A stretch of 34,298 nt of DNA from RUG563 sp024681215 (GCA_024681215.1 JAILBG010000006.1:1-34298), one strand, 5' to 3'; positions 13,756-21,607 are shown, counted from the first letter of the stretch. Program-made: numbers and translations. The notes: a model not told the origin generated them from the letters alone.

Positions 13756-15528
13756 GTGAATGAATCCCGCATGCTGGAAATGCTGATTGCCGTCCGGGAT
13801 CATCGGGTGCTTTCCGCCAACGCGGAAGCATGGCTGATGGTGCAGGACAACGTGTTTTCCTCCCTGGAGCAGTTTTTGACCGAGGACAGCCGGGACGAGT
13901 TCCTGCGCCGGGCGGAAGGCGGAGAGGACGAATGGTTCCTGCTCCGGTTTTCCCATCAGCCGGATACGCCGTACCTGGCCAAATTGAAGCCCTCTGCGGG
14001 AACGGGCGGCGATCAGGAGCCGGCGCTGCAGTTGATGCTGGCGCGGCCGCAGGAGGTTATGCCGGATCTGGTGCGCGCCGTGCAGCGGAACGACGCGCTG
14101 ACCGCGATGCTGTCGCTGACGGAGGATCTGTATTTTTCCTATCGCACGGCCAACGACACCATCACCCTCTACAACGCCGCCCGCAGCCGGTATCCGGAGG
14201 GCACCCAGCCGCTGGGGGACTTCATCCGCCTGGCGGAGGAAAAATGCGATGAAAACAGCCGCCCGGCCTGGCGCGGGGTGCTTTCCTCCCTGCGGGACGG
14301 CACGCCCCGGTTTCAGGTCAGCGTGCCCTGCAATCTGTATAACGACGATCCCGCCGTGGCCTGCACCATGATCAAGGGCGCCGCGGTGTTCCGGGAGAAC
14401 CGGCAGTGCGGGGCGGTGGGGCTGATCCATCCCCAGCGGGCGCGGAGCGCCGGCGAAACGGACGCGGGGTACGATCCCCTCACCGGCGTGATGAACAAGA
14501 CCCGGATCACCCGCCTGGCTACGGACCGGGTGGACCAGCTGCACGCGGAGGGCACCACCCTGGCCATCCTGGACGTGGACTATTTCAAGCACGTCAACGA
14601 CAATTACGGCCATGCCTTCGGCGATCAGGTGCTGCGCCGGGTGGCCGCCATCATGGAGGCCGAGGTAGGCGGCCGGGGCGCGGTGGGCCGCATCGGCGGG
14701 GACGAATTCTTCATCGTTTTCTACCATATCGACGAGCCCGGGCTGCGAGCCTGCCTGCGGAGCATCAAAAGCTGTGTGAACGCGGCGTTCCCCGGCAAAG
14801 GGCCCCGGCCCGGCGCGTCCGTCAGCGTCACCATCGGGGCCGCCGCCTATCCCAAGGACGCGGACAATTACGAGGACCTGTTCATGGTGGCGGATTACTG
14901 CCTGTACCTGGGCAAGCAGAAAGGCCGCAACCGGTATATCCATTACACGCCGCTCAAGCATCCGCCGCTGGAGGAGATCCGCAAGATCATGACGGCGGGG
15001 GAAAAGGCGCTGGTGAACGGACGGGACGATACGGCCCTGGGGGACGTGCTGGCCCAGATGCAGTATCTGGTCCGGTACGGGAACAGGCCGCGGCTTTCTT
15101 CGCTGATCGCGGAATTTGCCGATCGGTTCCAGATCCCCCTGATGACGCTGTACGACCGGGAAAGCCGCCGGGTGGCGGCCGCGGCGGGGGCGCAGCGCGG
15201 GGACGAGGACGCAGCGCGGATGCGGGAAGATTTTTCCGTGCTGGCGGAATTGGATCTGCCCCAGTTCCAGCGGGACGGCATGCTGGTGATCAACAATGTG
15301 GACAAGCTGGCCAGGAACCTTTCCGGGATCCGGGAGACGCTGCTGGGCATGGACCTGCGCAGCGTGATTCTGCTCCCGTTCGCGGACTGCCGCGGCCGCG
15401 GAGCCGTGCTGGCCCTGGCCTCGCTGCACCGCAACGTATTCTGGAACGAAAGCCATTACGCCTATTACCGCCTGTTTTCCGACGAACTGGCCCGGTACGA
15501 CCTGGCGGCGGAAGCGGAAACGCAATGA
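13756..15528 (+). CDS. Diguanylate cyclase (GGDEF) with N-terminal sensory and C-terminal GAF-like regions
   Basis: The 590-residue protein is soluble. Residues 1 to about 230 form an uncharacterised sensory part (a PAS-like core near the start is possible). The GGDEF domain follows, with DPLTGVMNKTRI, ILDVDYFKHVNDNYGHAFGDQ and the active-site loop R-I-G314-G-D-E-F318, all intact. An RxxD inhibitory site is not seen at the normal position, where the residues read GGRG, so product inhibition may be absent. From about residue 430 a GAF-like region runs to the end. It should make cyclic di-GMP from two GTP. GTG 13756 is preceded by AAGGAGG; ATG 13771 is a possible alternative. The gene is 51 bases downstream of GtrA without a visible terminator, so co-transcription is possible. 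Confidence 0.85.
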   Translation: MNESRMLEMLIAVRDHRVLSANAEAWLMVQDNVFSSLEQFLTEDSRDEFLRRAEGGEDEWFLLRFSHQPDTPYLAKLKPSAGTGGDQEPALQLMLARPQEVMPDLVRAVQRNDALTAMLSLTEDLYFSYRTANDTITLYNAARSRYPEGTQPLGDFIRLAEEKCDENSRPAWRGVLSSLRDGTPRFQVSVPCNLYNDDPAVACTMIKGAAVFRENRQCGAVGLIHPQRARSAGETDAGYDPLTGVMNKTRITRLATDRVDQLHAEGTTLAILDVDYFKHVNDNYGHAFGDQVLRRVAAIMEAEVGGRGAVGRIGGDEFFIVFYHIDEPGLRACLRSIKSCVNAAFPGKGPRPGASVSVTIGAAAYPKDADNYEDLFMVADYCLYLGKQKGRNRYIHYTPLKHPPLEEIRKIMTAGEKALVNGRDDTALGDVLAQMQYLVRYGNRPRLSSLIAEFADRFQIPLMTLYDRESRRVAAAAGAQRGDEDAARMREDFSVLAELDLPQFQRDGMLVINNVDKLARNLSGIRETLLGMDLRSVILLPFADCRGRGAVLALASLHRNVFWNESHYAYYRLFSDELARYDLAAEAETQ

Positions 15529-15575
15529 TTTTTCCGGGATAGAAGAAAAGTGTGGGATAATTCCTGCCCGGGGGC

Positions 15576-15604
15576 TGTTCAAAACGGGAAAAACCGTGTA
15601 TAAT
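15576..15604 (+). promoter_or_regulatory. Putative sigma-A promoter of the aldolase gene
   Basis: A perfect TATAAT (15599-15604) is preceded at 17 bases by TGTTCA (15576-15581), a weak -35. The start codon lies 45 bases downstream with an AAGGAGG in between. Confidence 0.6.
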
Positions 15605-15649
15605 AAATCGGATGCAAACCCCGAATGCAATGCTAAGGAGGAGAAGAAT

Positions 15650-16615
15650 ATGGCTCTGGTTACTTCCAAGGAAATGTTCAAGAAGGCTTATGACGGCGGC
15701 TACGCCATCGGCGCGTTCAACGTGAACAACATGGAGATCGTGCAGGGCATCACCGAAGCGGCCAAGATGGAAAACGCGCCTGTGATCCTGCAGGTCAGCA
15801 AGGGCGCCCGCGCCTACGCCAACCACACCTACCTGGTGAAGCTGGTGGAAGCGGCGGTGAAGGAAACCGATCTGCCCATCGTGCTGCATCTGGACCACGG
15901 CCCCGATTTTGAAACCTGCAAGAACTGCATCGACGGCGGCTTCACCTCCGTCATGATCGACAAGAGCGGCCTGCCCTTTGAAGAGAACATCAAGGAAACC
16001 CGCCGGGTGGTGGAATACGCCCACGATCACGGCGTGGTGGTGGAAGCCGAGCTGGGCACCCTGGCCGGCGTGGAGGACGAAGTGAAGGTGTCCGCCGAGG
16101 ACAGCTCCTACACCCGTCCCGAAGAAGTGGAAGAATTCGTGACCCGCACGGGCTGCGACTCTCTGGCCATCGCCATCGGCACCAGCCACGGCGCCTACAA
16201 GTTCACCCCCGCCCAGTGCACCCGCAATGCGGACGGCGTCCTGGTGCCCCCGCCCCTGCGCTTCGACGTGCTGGAGGAAGTGAGCCGCCGGCTGCCCGGG
16301 TTCCCCATCGTGCTCCACGGCTCCTCTTCCGTGCCCCAGGAATTCGTGAAGATCATCAACGAGCACGGCGGCAAGATGCCCGACGCCGTGGGCATTCCCG
16401 AGGAGCAGCTGCGCAAGGCCGCCAGCCTGTCCGTGTGCAAGATCAACATCGACAGCGACCTGCGCCTGGCCTTTACCGCCATGATCCGCAAGCACTTTGA
16501 CGAACATCCCGATCACTTCGATCCCCGTCAGTATCTGACCGACGCCCGCGCCGCCCTGCGCGACATGGTGCGCCACAAGATCGTGGACGTGCTGGGCTGC
16601 AACGGCAAGGCCTGA
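15650..16615 (+). CDS. fba: Class II fructose-bisphosphate aldolase
   Basis: This zinc-dependent enzyme splits fructose 1,6-bisphosphate into dihydroxyacetone phosphate and glyceraldehyde 3-phosphate. The 321-residue protein has VLHLDHGPDFETC, with the catalytic Asp and a zinc His, and ELGTLAGVED. The phosphate and zinc binding stretches are AIGTSHGAYKF, VLHGSSSVP and KINIDSDLRLAF. These are the class II signatures. Tagatose-bisphosphate aldolases share them, so the substrate is the only doubt. ATG 15650 is chosen because AAGGAGG lies eight bases upstream and MALVTSKEMFKKAYDGGYAIGAFN is the normal N-terminus. Codon use is the most highly biased of the window, in line with high expression. The gene is monocistronic, and the downstream sequence is the hairpin-rich RNA region. 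Confidence 0.93.
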   Translation: MALVTSKEMFKKAYDGGYAIGAFNVNNMEIVQGITEAAKMENAPVILQVSKGARAYANHTYLVKLVEAAVKETDLPIVLHLDHGPDFETCKNCIDGGFTSVMIDKSGLPFEENIKETRRVVEYAHDHGVVVEAELGTLAGVEDEVKVSAEDSSYTRPEEVEEFVTRTGCDSLAIAIGTSHGAYKFTPAQCTRNADGVLVPPPLRFDVLEEVSRRLPGFPIVLHGSSSVPQEFVKIINEHGGKMPDAVGIPEEQLRKAASLSVCKINIDSDLRLAFTAMIRKHFDEHPDHFDPRQYLTDARAALRDMVRHKIVDVLGCNGKA

Positions 16616-16931
16616 TTCCATCAGACGCAAAGAAAGACGGCACAAAAGCCGTCGCAGGGTGTCGACTAGGTCGACACCCTGCGAAGGAAAGGCCGGAAAA
16701 CCGTCCTTTCCTTCGACACATCAATTTATTGTAAAAAGGCATTTCCGAGCAAGCATGCCCGGAAATGCTCTTTTTACGGCCATAAATTGATAGAGGAAGC
16801 AGTCATTCTGACTGCTCCTCGGACCGGCGAACCCGGTCCTGCGGATGGTTGATGAAGGGGCTGCGGCCCCTTCATACTACCCTAAGGCACTTTATCGACA
16901 GTCTGAGATGGCATGAAAGCCATCTTTTTTT
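16616..16931 (+). ncRNA. Candidate structured RNA region of unknown class (seven hairpins plus terminator)
   Basis: This 316-base stretch has no credible ORF and is almost entirely made of inverted repeats. P1 is 16636-16653 (6 bp). P2 is 16653-16683 (14 bp perfect, TAG loop). P3 is 16683-16714 (10 bp, a mismatch, 3 bp, AAAA loop). P4 is 16720-16791, with an outer 10-bp stem (ATCAATTTAT / ATAAATTGAT) and an inner 16-bp stem with one bulged base. P5 is 16793-16820 (4 bp + bulge + 8 bp, TTC loop). P6 is 16821-16839 (7 bp). P7 is 16852-16875 (10 bp, TGCG loop). A plus-strand terminator closes it. P2 and P3 abut, as do P5 and P6. The design suggests a folded transcript, read from the aldolase promoter or a hidden one. 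It lacks the signatures I know for tmRNA, RNase P, SRP RNA or T-box. A cluster of mobile palindromes is the main alternative. Confidence 0.55.
16906..16931 (+). terminator. Intrinsic terminator ending the hairpin-rich RNA region
   Basis: A 7-bp stem (AGATGGC / GCCATCT) with an ATGAAA loop runs directly into seven T residues on the plus strand. The orientation shows that the 16616-16931 region is transcribed on the plus strand. Read the other way it has no U-tract, so it does not obviously end clpC. Confidence 0.88.
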
Positions 16932-16981
16932 ATTTGCAATTGATGATTGATCCGTTCAGCCGCCGGATGGCCGGGAATGAT

Positions 16982-19390
16982 TCATTCCTGCACGAATACG
17001 ATCTGCTCCCCGTCCATTTTCATGCGGATCTCTTCGCCCAGGTGGATCTTGCCGGCGATGAGCTGCTCGGAAAGGGAATCCTCGATGGTGCGCTGGATCA
17101 CCCGGCGCAGTGGACGGGCGCCGTACTGCTCGTCGAAGCCCGCCCGGGCCAGATGCTTCACCACGTCGCCGTCGTAGCGCAGGTCGATATCCCGTTCCTT
17201 GAGGCGCTTGGCCACCTGGGAGAGCATCAGGGCGGCAATCTGCTCGATGTCCTTCTGCTCCAGCTTGTGGAACACGATGATCTCGTCCACCCGGTTGAGG
17301 AATTCGGGGCGGAACACGGTCTTGATATCGGAAAGCACCTTTTCCCGCATGCGCTCGTAATCCATGGCGTCGCTCATGCCCGCGCCGAAGCCCACGCCGC
17401 CCCGCTGGGCGCTCTGGGCGCCGGCGTTGCTGGTCATGACGATGATGCAGTTCTTGAAGCTGACCACCCGGCCCATGTTGTCGGTGAGGCGGCCGTCCTC
17501 CAGGATCTGCAGAAGCATGTTGAACACGTCCGGATGGGCTTTTTCCACCTCGTCGAAGAGCACGACGGAATAGGGCTTGCGGCGCACGGCTTCGGTGAGC
17601 TGGCCGCCCTCGTCGTAGCCCACGTAGCCCGGGGGAGAGCCCACCATGCGGCTCACCGTGTGCTTTTCCATGTATTCGCTCATGTCCAGACGGATCAGGG
17701 CGTCCTCGTCCCCGAACATGGCCTCGCCCAGGGCGCGGCACAGCTCCGTCTTGCCCACCCCCGTAGGGCCTAAGAAGATGAAGCTGCCGATGGGGCGCTT
17801 GGGATCCTTGAGCCCCGCCCGTGCCCGGCGGATGGCCCGGCTGACGGCGGAGACCGCTTCCTCCTGGCCGATGACCCGCTTGTGCAGCAGCTCTTCCAGA
17901 TGCAGCAGGCGCCCGGATTCCTCCTCCGTCATTTTTTTCACCGGGATGCCCGTCCAGCCCGCCACCACCTGGGCGATATCTTCCTCGCCCACGGTGTCCT
18001 TGACGGCGGATTTCTGCTTTTCCCATTCGGCGCGCTTTTCCTCGATCTCGGCGCGGAGGGCGTGCTCCTGATCCCGCAGGGCGGCGGCCTTTTCGTAATC
18101 CTGCTTGTCGATGGCCTCCCGCTTTTCCCGTAGCACGCCTTCCAGCTTCTTTTCCTGCGCCTTCACGTCCGGCGGGGCGGTGAAGGCCTGGATGCGCACC
18201 CGGGAAGCGGCCTCGTCCATCAGGTCGATGGCCTTGTCCGGCTGGAACCGGTCGGCGATATAGCGGTTGGACAGCTTCACCGCGGCTTCCAGGGCTTCGT
18301 CCGTGATGCGCACCTTGTGGTGGGCCTCATACCGGTCCCGCAGGCCCTTCATGATGGCCAGGGTTTCTTCTTCCGAGGGCTCGTTCACCGTGACGGGCTG
18401 GAAGCGCCGGGCCAGGGCCGCGTCCTTTTCGATGTGCTTGCGGTATTCGTCCAGGGTGGTGGCGCCGATGCACTGGATCTCCCCCCGGGCCAGGGCGGGC
18501 TTTAAGATATTGGCGGCGTCCATGCTGCCCTCGGCCTTGCCCGCGCCGATGATGTTCTGCAGTTCGTCGATGAAGAGGATCACGTCGCCCCGCTTCTTCA
18601 CCTCGTCCAGGGTGTTCTTGAGCCGTTCCTCAAATTCGCCCCGGTACTTACTGCCGGCCACCATGCTGCCCATGTCCAGGGAAATGATCTTCTTGTCGGC
18701 CAGGGTTTCCGGCACGCTGCCCTGCTGGATGCGCTGGGCCAGGCCCTCCGCCACGGCGGATTTGCCCACCCCCGGCTCGCCGATGAGGACGGGGTTGTTT
18801 TTCGTGCGGCGGGACAGGATCTGCACGATGCGCTCGATTTCCGCCGCTCTCCCGATCACGGGGTCCAGTTCGCCGTGCTCGGCGGCTTTCGTCAGGTCCC
18901 GGCCGTATTTGGCCAGGGGATTGTCTGCGTCCGGGGCGGGATCGTCCGGGTGCCCGCCGCTGCGACACAGGGCGTCCTGGACGCTCTGGCGCAGCTTGTC
19001 GGTATCGCAGCCCATGGAAACGAGCACCCGCATGGCCACGCTTTCCGGGTCCTGCAGCAGGGCCAGCCAGAAATGCCCCGCGGTAACGTAGGGCTGGCCC
19101 AGGCGCTGGGCCTCCCGGATGCTGGTTTCCATCAGCTTTTTCACCCGCGGGGTCAGCTCCAGCTGGGTGGGGGCGTGGCTGCCGGTGCCGGTCAGCTGCT
19201 TTACGGCTTCCACCACGGTTTCCGCGATCACGTTGTCCGGCAGGGCCGGGGCGTCGGACCGGGCTTCCTTCAGCAGGGCGATCAGGAAATGCTCGCTGCC
19301 CACGAAGGCGTGGCCCAGGTCCACGGCGGATTTCTGCGCCGCGGCGATGACCCGCTGGGCCCGTTCATTGAAACGACCGAAAATTGCCAT
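16982..19390 (-). CDS. clpC: ATP-dependent Clp unfoldase ClpC
   Basis: ClpC is the AAA+ unfoldase that feeds substrates, including arginine-phosphorylated proteins, to the ClpP protease. The 802-residue protein has a duplicated N-domain (residues 1-145). AAA-1 carries Walker A GEPGVGKS at 204-211 and FIDE at 273-276. The short coiled middle domain (about 405-460) contains a UVR-like KQDYEKAAALRDQ. AAA-2 carries Walker A GPTGVGKT at 541-548 and FDEVEK at 612-617. V666-G-F668 is the ClpP-docking loop. The middle domain of this length distinguishes ClpC from ClpA and ClpB. The ATG shares one base with the mcsB stop (TGATG), and AGGAGG lies just upstream. It is the last gene of the CtsR operon. 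Confidence 0.96.
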   Translation of the reverse strand: MAIFGRFNERAQRVIAAAQKSAVDLGHAFVGSEHFLIALLKEARSDAPALPDNVIAETVVEAVKQLTGTGSHAPTQLELTPRVKKLMETSIREAQRLGQPYVTAGHFWLALLQDPESVAMRVLVSMGCDTDKLRQSVQDALCRSGGHPDDPAPDADNPLAKYGRDLTKAAEHGELDPVIGRAAEIERIVQILSRRTKNNPVLIGEPGVGKSAVAEGLAQRIQQGSVPETLADKKIISLDMGSMVAGSKYRGEFEERLKNTLDEVKKRGDVILFIDELQNIIGAGKAEGSMDAANILKPALARGEIQCIGATTLDEYRKHIEKDAALARRFQPVTVNEPSEEETLAIMKGLRDRYEAHHKVRITDEALEAAVKLSNRYIADRFQPDKAIDLMDEAASRVRIQAFTAPPDVKAQEKKLEGVLREKREAIDKQDYEKAAALRDQEHALRAEIEEKRAEWEKQKSAVKDTVGEEDIAQVVAGWTGIPVKKMTEEESGRLLHLEELLHKRVIGQEEAVSAVSRAIRRARAGLKDPKRPIGSFIFLGPTGVGKTELCRALGEAMFGDEDALIRLDMSEYMEKHTVSRMVGSPPGYVGYDEGGQLTEAVRRKPYSVVLFDEVEKAHPDVFNMLLQILEDGRLTDNMGRVVSFKNCIIVMTSNAGAQSAQRGGVGFGAGMSDAMDYERMREKVLSDIKTVFRPEFLNRVDEIIVFHKLEQKDIEQIAALMLSQVAKRLKERDIDLRYDGDVVKHLARAGFDEQYGARPLRRVIQRTIEDSLSEQLIAGKIHLGEEIRMKMDGEQIVFVQE

Positions 19391-20379
19391 CAGGAACCTC
19401 CTTGGATCGCGCGGCGAATGATTTCGCTGCGGTATGCGTCCTGTTCTTTTTCATTGAGGGCCGTGCCGGCGGCCTTGATCACGTGGGCGGGCTGAGCGGC
19501 GGTGAGCAGGGCGTCGCACACCTCGGCGGACACGGGCAGCTTTTCCATGGCCGCGCCCATGCGCAGATTGCTCCAGTGGGCCATGAATTCCTTGACGCCC
19601 ATGCGCCGGGCGTTGGTGAGCAGCCCGTAGGAGCGGAACAGCTGATCCTCAAAGGCTACCCGGTCCCGCTCCCATGCCCGGCCGCGGAACACCCGCTCCA
19701 TTTCCGCCATCTGCCGGGCGGTGGCCGTGACGGCCTGCACCAGATCCTGCTCCGTGCGGCCCAGGGTGACCTGGTTGCTCAGCTGGTACAGATTGCCCTG
19801 GGCTTCGCTGCCCTCGCCGTAAATGCCCCGGAGGGTGAGGCCCACCTTGGCGGCGATCTGGCTGACCTTGCCCATCTGCTTGAACAGGGTCAGCATGGGC
19901 AGGTGCAGCATGACGGAGGCCCGCATGCCGGTGCCGGTATTGGTGGGACAGGCGGTGAGATAGCCCAGCTGGCTGTCAAAGGCGAAATGCTGCGTGGATT
20001 GCAGGGTATCGTCGACGGAAAAGGCGTTCTGGGCGGCCAGGGGCAGGTTCTCCCCGGGGGCGAAGGCCTGGATGCGCAGATGGTCCTCCTCGTTCATCAT
20101 CACGGCGATTTTTTCATCGCCCCGCACCAGCACCGCGGCGCCCGTTTCTTCCTTCAGAAGATCCGGGCTGATCAGGTGGCTTTCCACCAGGACGCGCTTT
20201 TCGTTTTCCTCCATGCCCTCGATGGGCAGGTAGGTATAGGGTTCCGGCAGCGGACGCAGGGCGTCCAAGGTGCGGCTGACGCATGCTTCGCACTGGGCCG
20301 CGGTGATCTTGTGCCGGAAGGGCAGATCCTCGTAATTCCGGGCGAGGCGCACCCGGGAGGACACCACGATGTCGCTCAT
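19390..20379 (-). CDS. mcsB: Protein arginine kinase McsB (short N-terminus)
   Basis: McsB phosphorylates arginine side chains, marking proteins for ClpCP, and inactivates CtsR under stress. The 329-residue protein is a phosphagen-kinase catalytic domain with SSRVRLARN near the start, VMMNEEDHLRIQ, the reactive cysteine in ACPTNTGTGMRAS, and RGIYGEGSEAQGN. Two features are odd. The protein begins MSDIVVSSRVRLARN, so it lacks about 20 residues found before this point in B. subtilis McsB. No in-frame extension is possible without losing the ATGA overlap with mcsA. Also, the C-terminal RDxxRA allosteric motif, which binds phosphoarginine in Bacillus, reads Q313-D-A-Y-R-S318. The enzyme is probably active, but its self-stimulation may differ. 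Confidence 0.93.
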   Translation of the reverse strand: MSDIVVSSRVRLARNYEDLPFRHKITAAQCEACVSRTLDALRPLPEPYTYLPIEGMEENEKRVLVESHLISPDLLKEETGAAVLVRGDEKIAVMMNEEDHLRIQAFAPGENLPLAAQNAFSVDDTLQSTQHFAFDSQLGYLTACPTNTGTGMRASVMLHLPMLTLFKQMGKVSQIAAKVGLTLRGIYGEGSEAQGNLYQLSNQVTLGRTEQDLVQAVTATARQMAEMERVFRGRAWERDRVAFEDQLFRSYGLLTNARRMGVKEFMAHWSNLRMGAAMEKLPVSAEVCDALLTAAQPAHVIKAAGTALNEKEQDAYRSEIIRRAIQGGS

Positions 20380-20858
20380 GCCTTCGCCTCCCCGGAAGCG
20401 GCGATGGCCCGCAGCTGATCCCGCAGGCGGGCGGCCTCCTCAAAGTTTTCTTCCGCCACGGCGGCTTCCATCTGCGCGCGCAGCGCTTCCATCCGGGTCA
20501 GCCGGGCCTGCTCCTCTTCGCTGACCGGGGGCCTGCGCCCCGCGTGCTGCGTCCTGCCCTGCACCCGGGTGATCAGGGGGGTCAGTTCCCTGCGGAAAGC
20601 GGCGTAGCATTCCGCACAGCCCAGCATGCCCGTCTTCTGGAATTCGGCGTAGGTTTCCCCGCAGCGGGGGCAGGTGATCTCCGGGACCTGCTTTTTTTCC
20701 GCCATGGCGGACAGCACCGCTGCCAGCACGGATTGCAGATCCCCCGTCTGGTATTTTTTCAGGCATTCCCGGCACAGGTGCCGGCTGGTGGATTCGCCGT
20801 TGATGACGGTGGTCATCACCACCTCGGCCTGCCGTTCACCGCATTCTTCACAAAGCAT
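20376..20858 (-). CDS. mcsA: McsA, zinc-finger activator of McsB
   Basis: McsA binds and activates the McsB kinase and links it to ClpC and CtsR. The 160-residue protein has four CxxC pairs, C3-EE-C, CREC, CPRC and CAEC, which form two zinc-ribbon units. They are followed by a linker and a C-terminal UVR domain with EENFEEAARLRDQLRA. Length and order match McsA of Bacillus. The stop overlaps the mcsB start (ATGA). ATG 20858 is preceded by AGGAGAAGG on the minus strand at a suitable distance. The gene is the second in the operon, 75 bases after ctsR. Confidence 0.95.
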   Translation of the reverse strand: MLCEECGERQAEVVMTTVINGESTSRHLCRECLKKYQTGDLQSVLAAVLSAMAEKKQVPEITCPRCGETYAEFQKTGMLGCAECYAAFRRELTPLITRVQGRTQHAGRRPPVSEEEQARLTRMEALRAQMEAAVAEENFEEAARLRDQLRAIAASGEAKA

Positions 20859-20933
20859 GGTTTCCTTCTCCTGTCGCTTTCCTTTTTCCTGATATAGTAT
20901 GCGCCGCCGGGCCTGAACGCACCGGAGGCAAAT

Positions 20934-21416
20934 TCATCCGTTTGCTTCCTGCTGCCTGTGCCGCATCACGGTGAGCAGCATGCACTTGAAGATCTTCGCC
21001 CGCAGCGCGTCCTTGACGTTTTCCGGCATGGGGGCGCTGAGCGCCTGGGGCGAGACCGCGGCGGCGATGAGCTCCGCTTCGCTGAGCGCCAGCACCTTGC
21101 GCTCCGCCAGCTGCTGGCAGAGCACCTGGGCCGTGGGGGCGTCCAGCCGGTCGCCCACCCGCTCGGTGAGCAGGTAGGTCAAATGGTCGCCGCTGCTTTG
21201 CCGCACCCGCACGATGCGGATATAGCCGCCGCCCCCCCGCTGGCTGGAGATCACGTAGCCGTGATCCGGCGTGAAGCGGGTGGCCAGCACATAATTGATC
21301 TGGCTGGGAGCGCAGTGGAAATACTCCGCCAGCTCGTTCCTTTTCAGCTCCACCTCCGGCTGATCCTCCTGGAGCATGGCCTTGATGAAGCTTTCGATGG
21401 TATCGCTCAATCGCAT
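20934..21416 (-). CDS. ctsR: Transcriptional repressor CtsR
   Basis: CtsR is the dimeric winged-helix repressor of clp genes in Gram-positive bacteria; heat releases it from DNA. The 160-residue protein starts MRLSDTIESFIKAML. It has the HTH region NELAEYFHCAPSQINYVLATRFT and the glycine-rich, heat-sensing wing RGGGGYIRIVRV, the best-known signature of the family. The C-terminal four-helix domain ends in HRQQEANG. GGGAGGG stands seven bases before the ATG. It is the first gene of ctsR-mcsA-mcsB-clpC, and a CtsR-type operator overlaps its promoter, so it should repress its own operon. Confidence 0.96.
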   Translation of the reverse strand: MRLSDTIESFIKAMLQEDQPEVELKRNELAEYFHCAPSQINYVLATRFTPDHGYVISSQRGGGGYIRIVRVRQSSGDHLTYLLTERVGDRLDAPTAQVLCQQLAERKVLALSEAELIAAAVSPQALSAPMPENVKDALRAKIFKCMLLTVMRHRQQEANG

Positions 21417-21439
21417 GCAAGATCCCTCCCGTCAAATAA

Positions 21440-21456
21440 GTTGCCTTTCTTTGACC
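21440..21456 (-). promoter_or_regulatory. CtsR operator
   Basis: On the minus strand GGTCAAA-GAA-AGGCAAC matches the CtsR heptad pair (A/G)GTCAAA-NAN-(A/G)GTCAAA perfectly in the first heptad and at five of seven positions in the second. It lies just downstream of the -10 element, over the expected transcription start of ctsR. Confidence 0.8.
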
Positions 21457-21461
21457 AAATA

Positions 21462-21490
21462 AGTATAGCACATTGATCCGGCAATTGCAA
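21462..21490 (-). promoter_or_regulatory. Sigma-A promoter of the ctsR operon
   Basis: On the minus strand TTGCAA (21485-21490), a 17-base spacer and TATACT (21462-21467) stand immediately upstream of the CtsR operator. Confidence 0.75.
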
Positions 21491-21607
21491 GGGATTTGTG
21501 CGAAAGAAAAAAACTGGCGGAAAACGCTTGAAGATCGGCGGCGCATATGATAATCTTCTTTTGACGGAACCGCGGGGGAAAGCGCGGAGGACGGGAGGAG
21601 AAAACGG

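Noticed and set aside
13213..15681. Long minus-strand ORF opposite GtrA and the GGDEF gene
   Set aside because: Shadow frame: no start signal, no recognisable domain, low-complexity His/Arg/Gln composition, and the opposite strand has clear GGDEF motifs.
16793..16820. GAGGAAGCAG as an RNase P or SRP RNA signature
   Set aside because: The resemblance is limited to a few bases inside a simple hairpin; the surrounding conserved parts of those RNAs are missing.
16906..16931. The hairpin as a terminator for clpC on the minus strand
   Set aside because: Read on the minus strand the stem is preceded, not followed, by a T-rich tract equivalent, so it cannot act as an intrinsic terminator in that direction.
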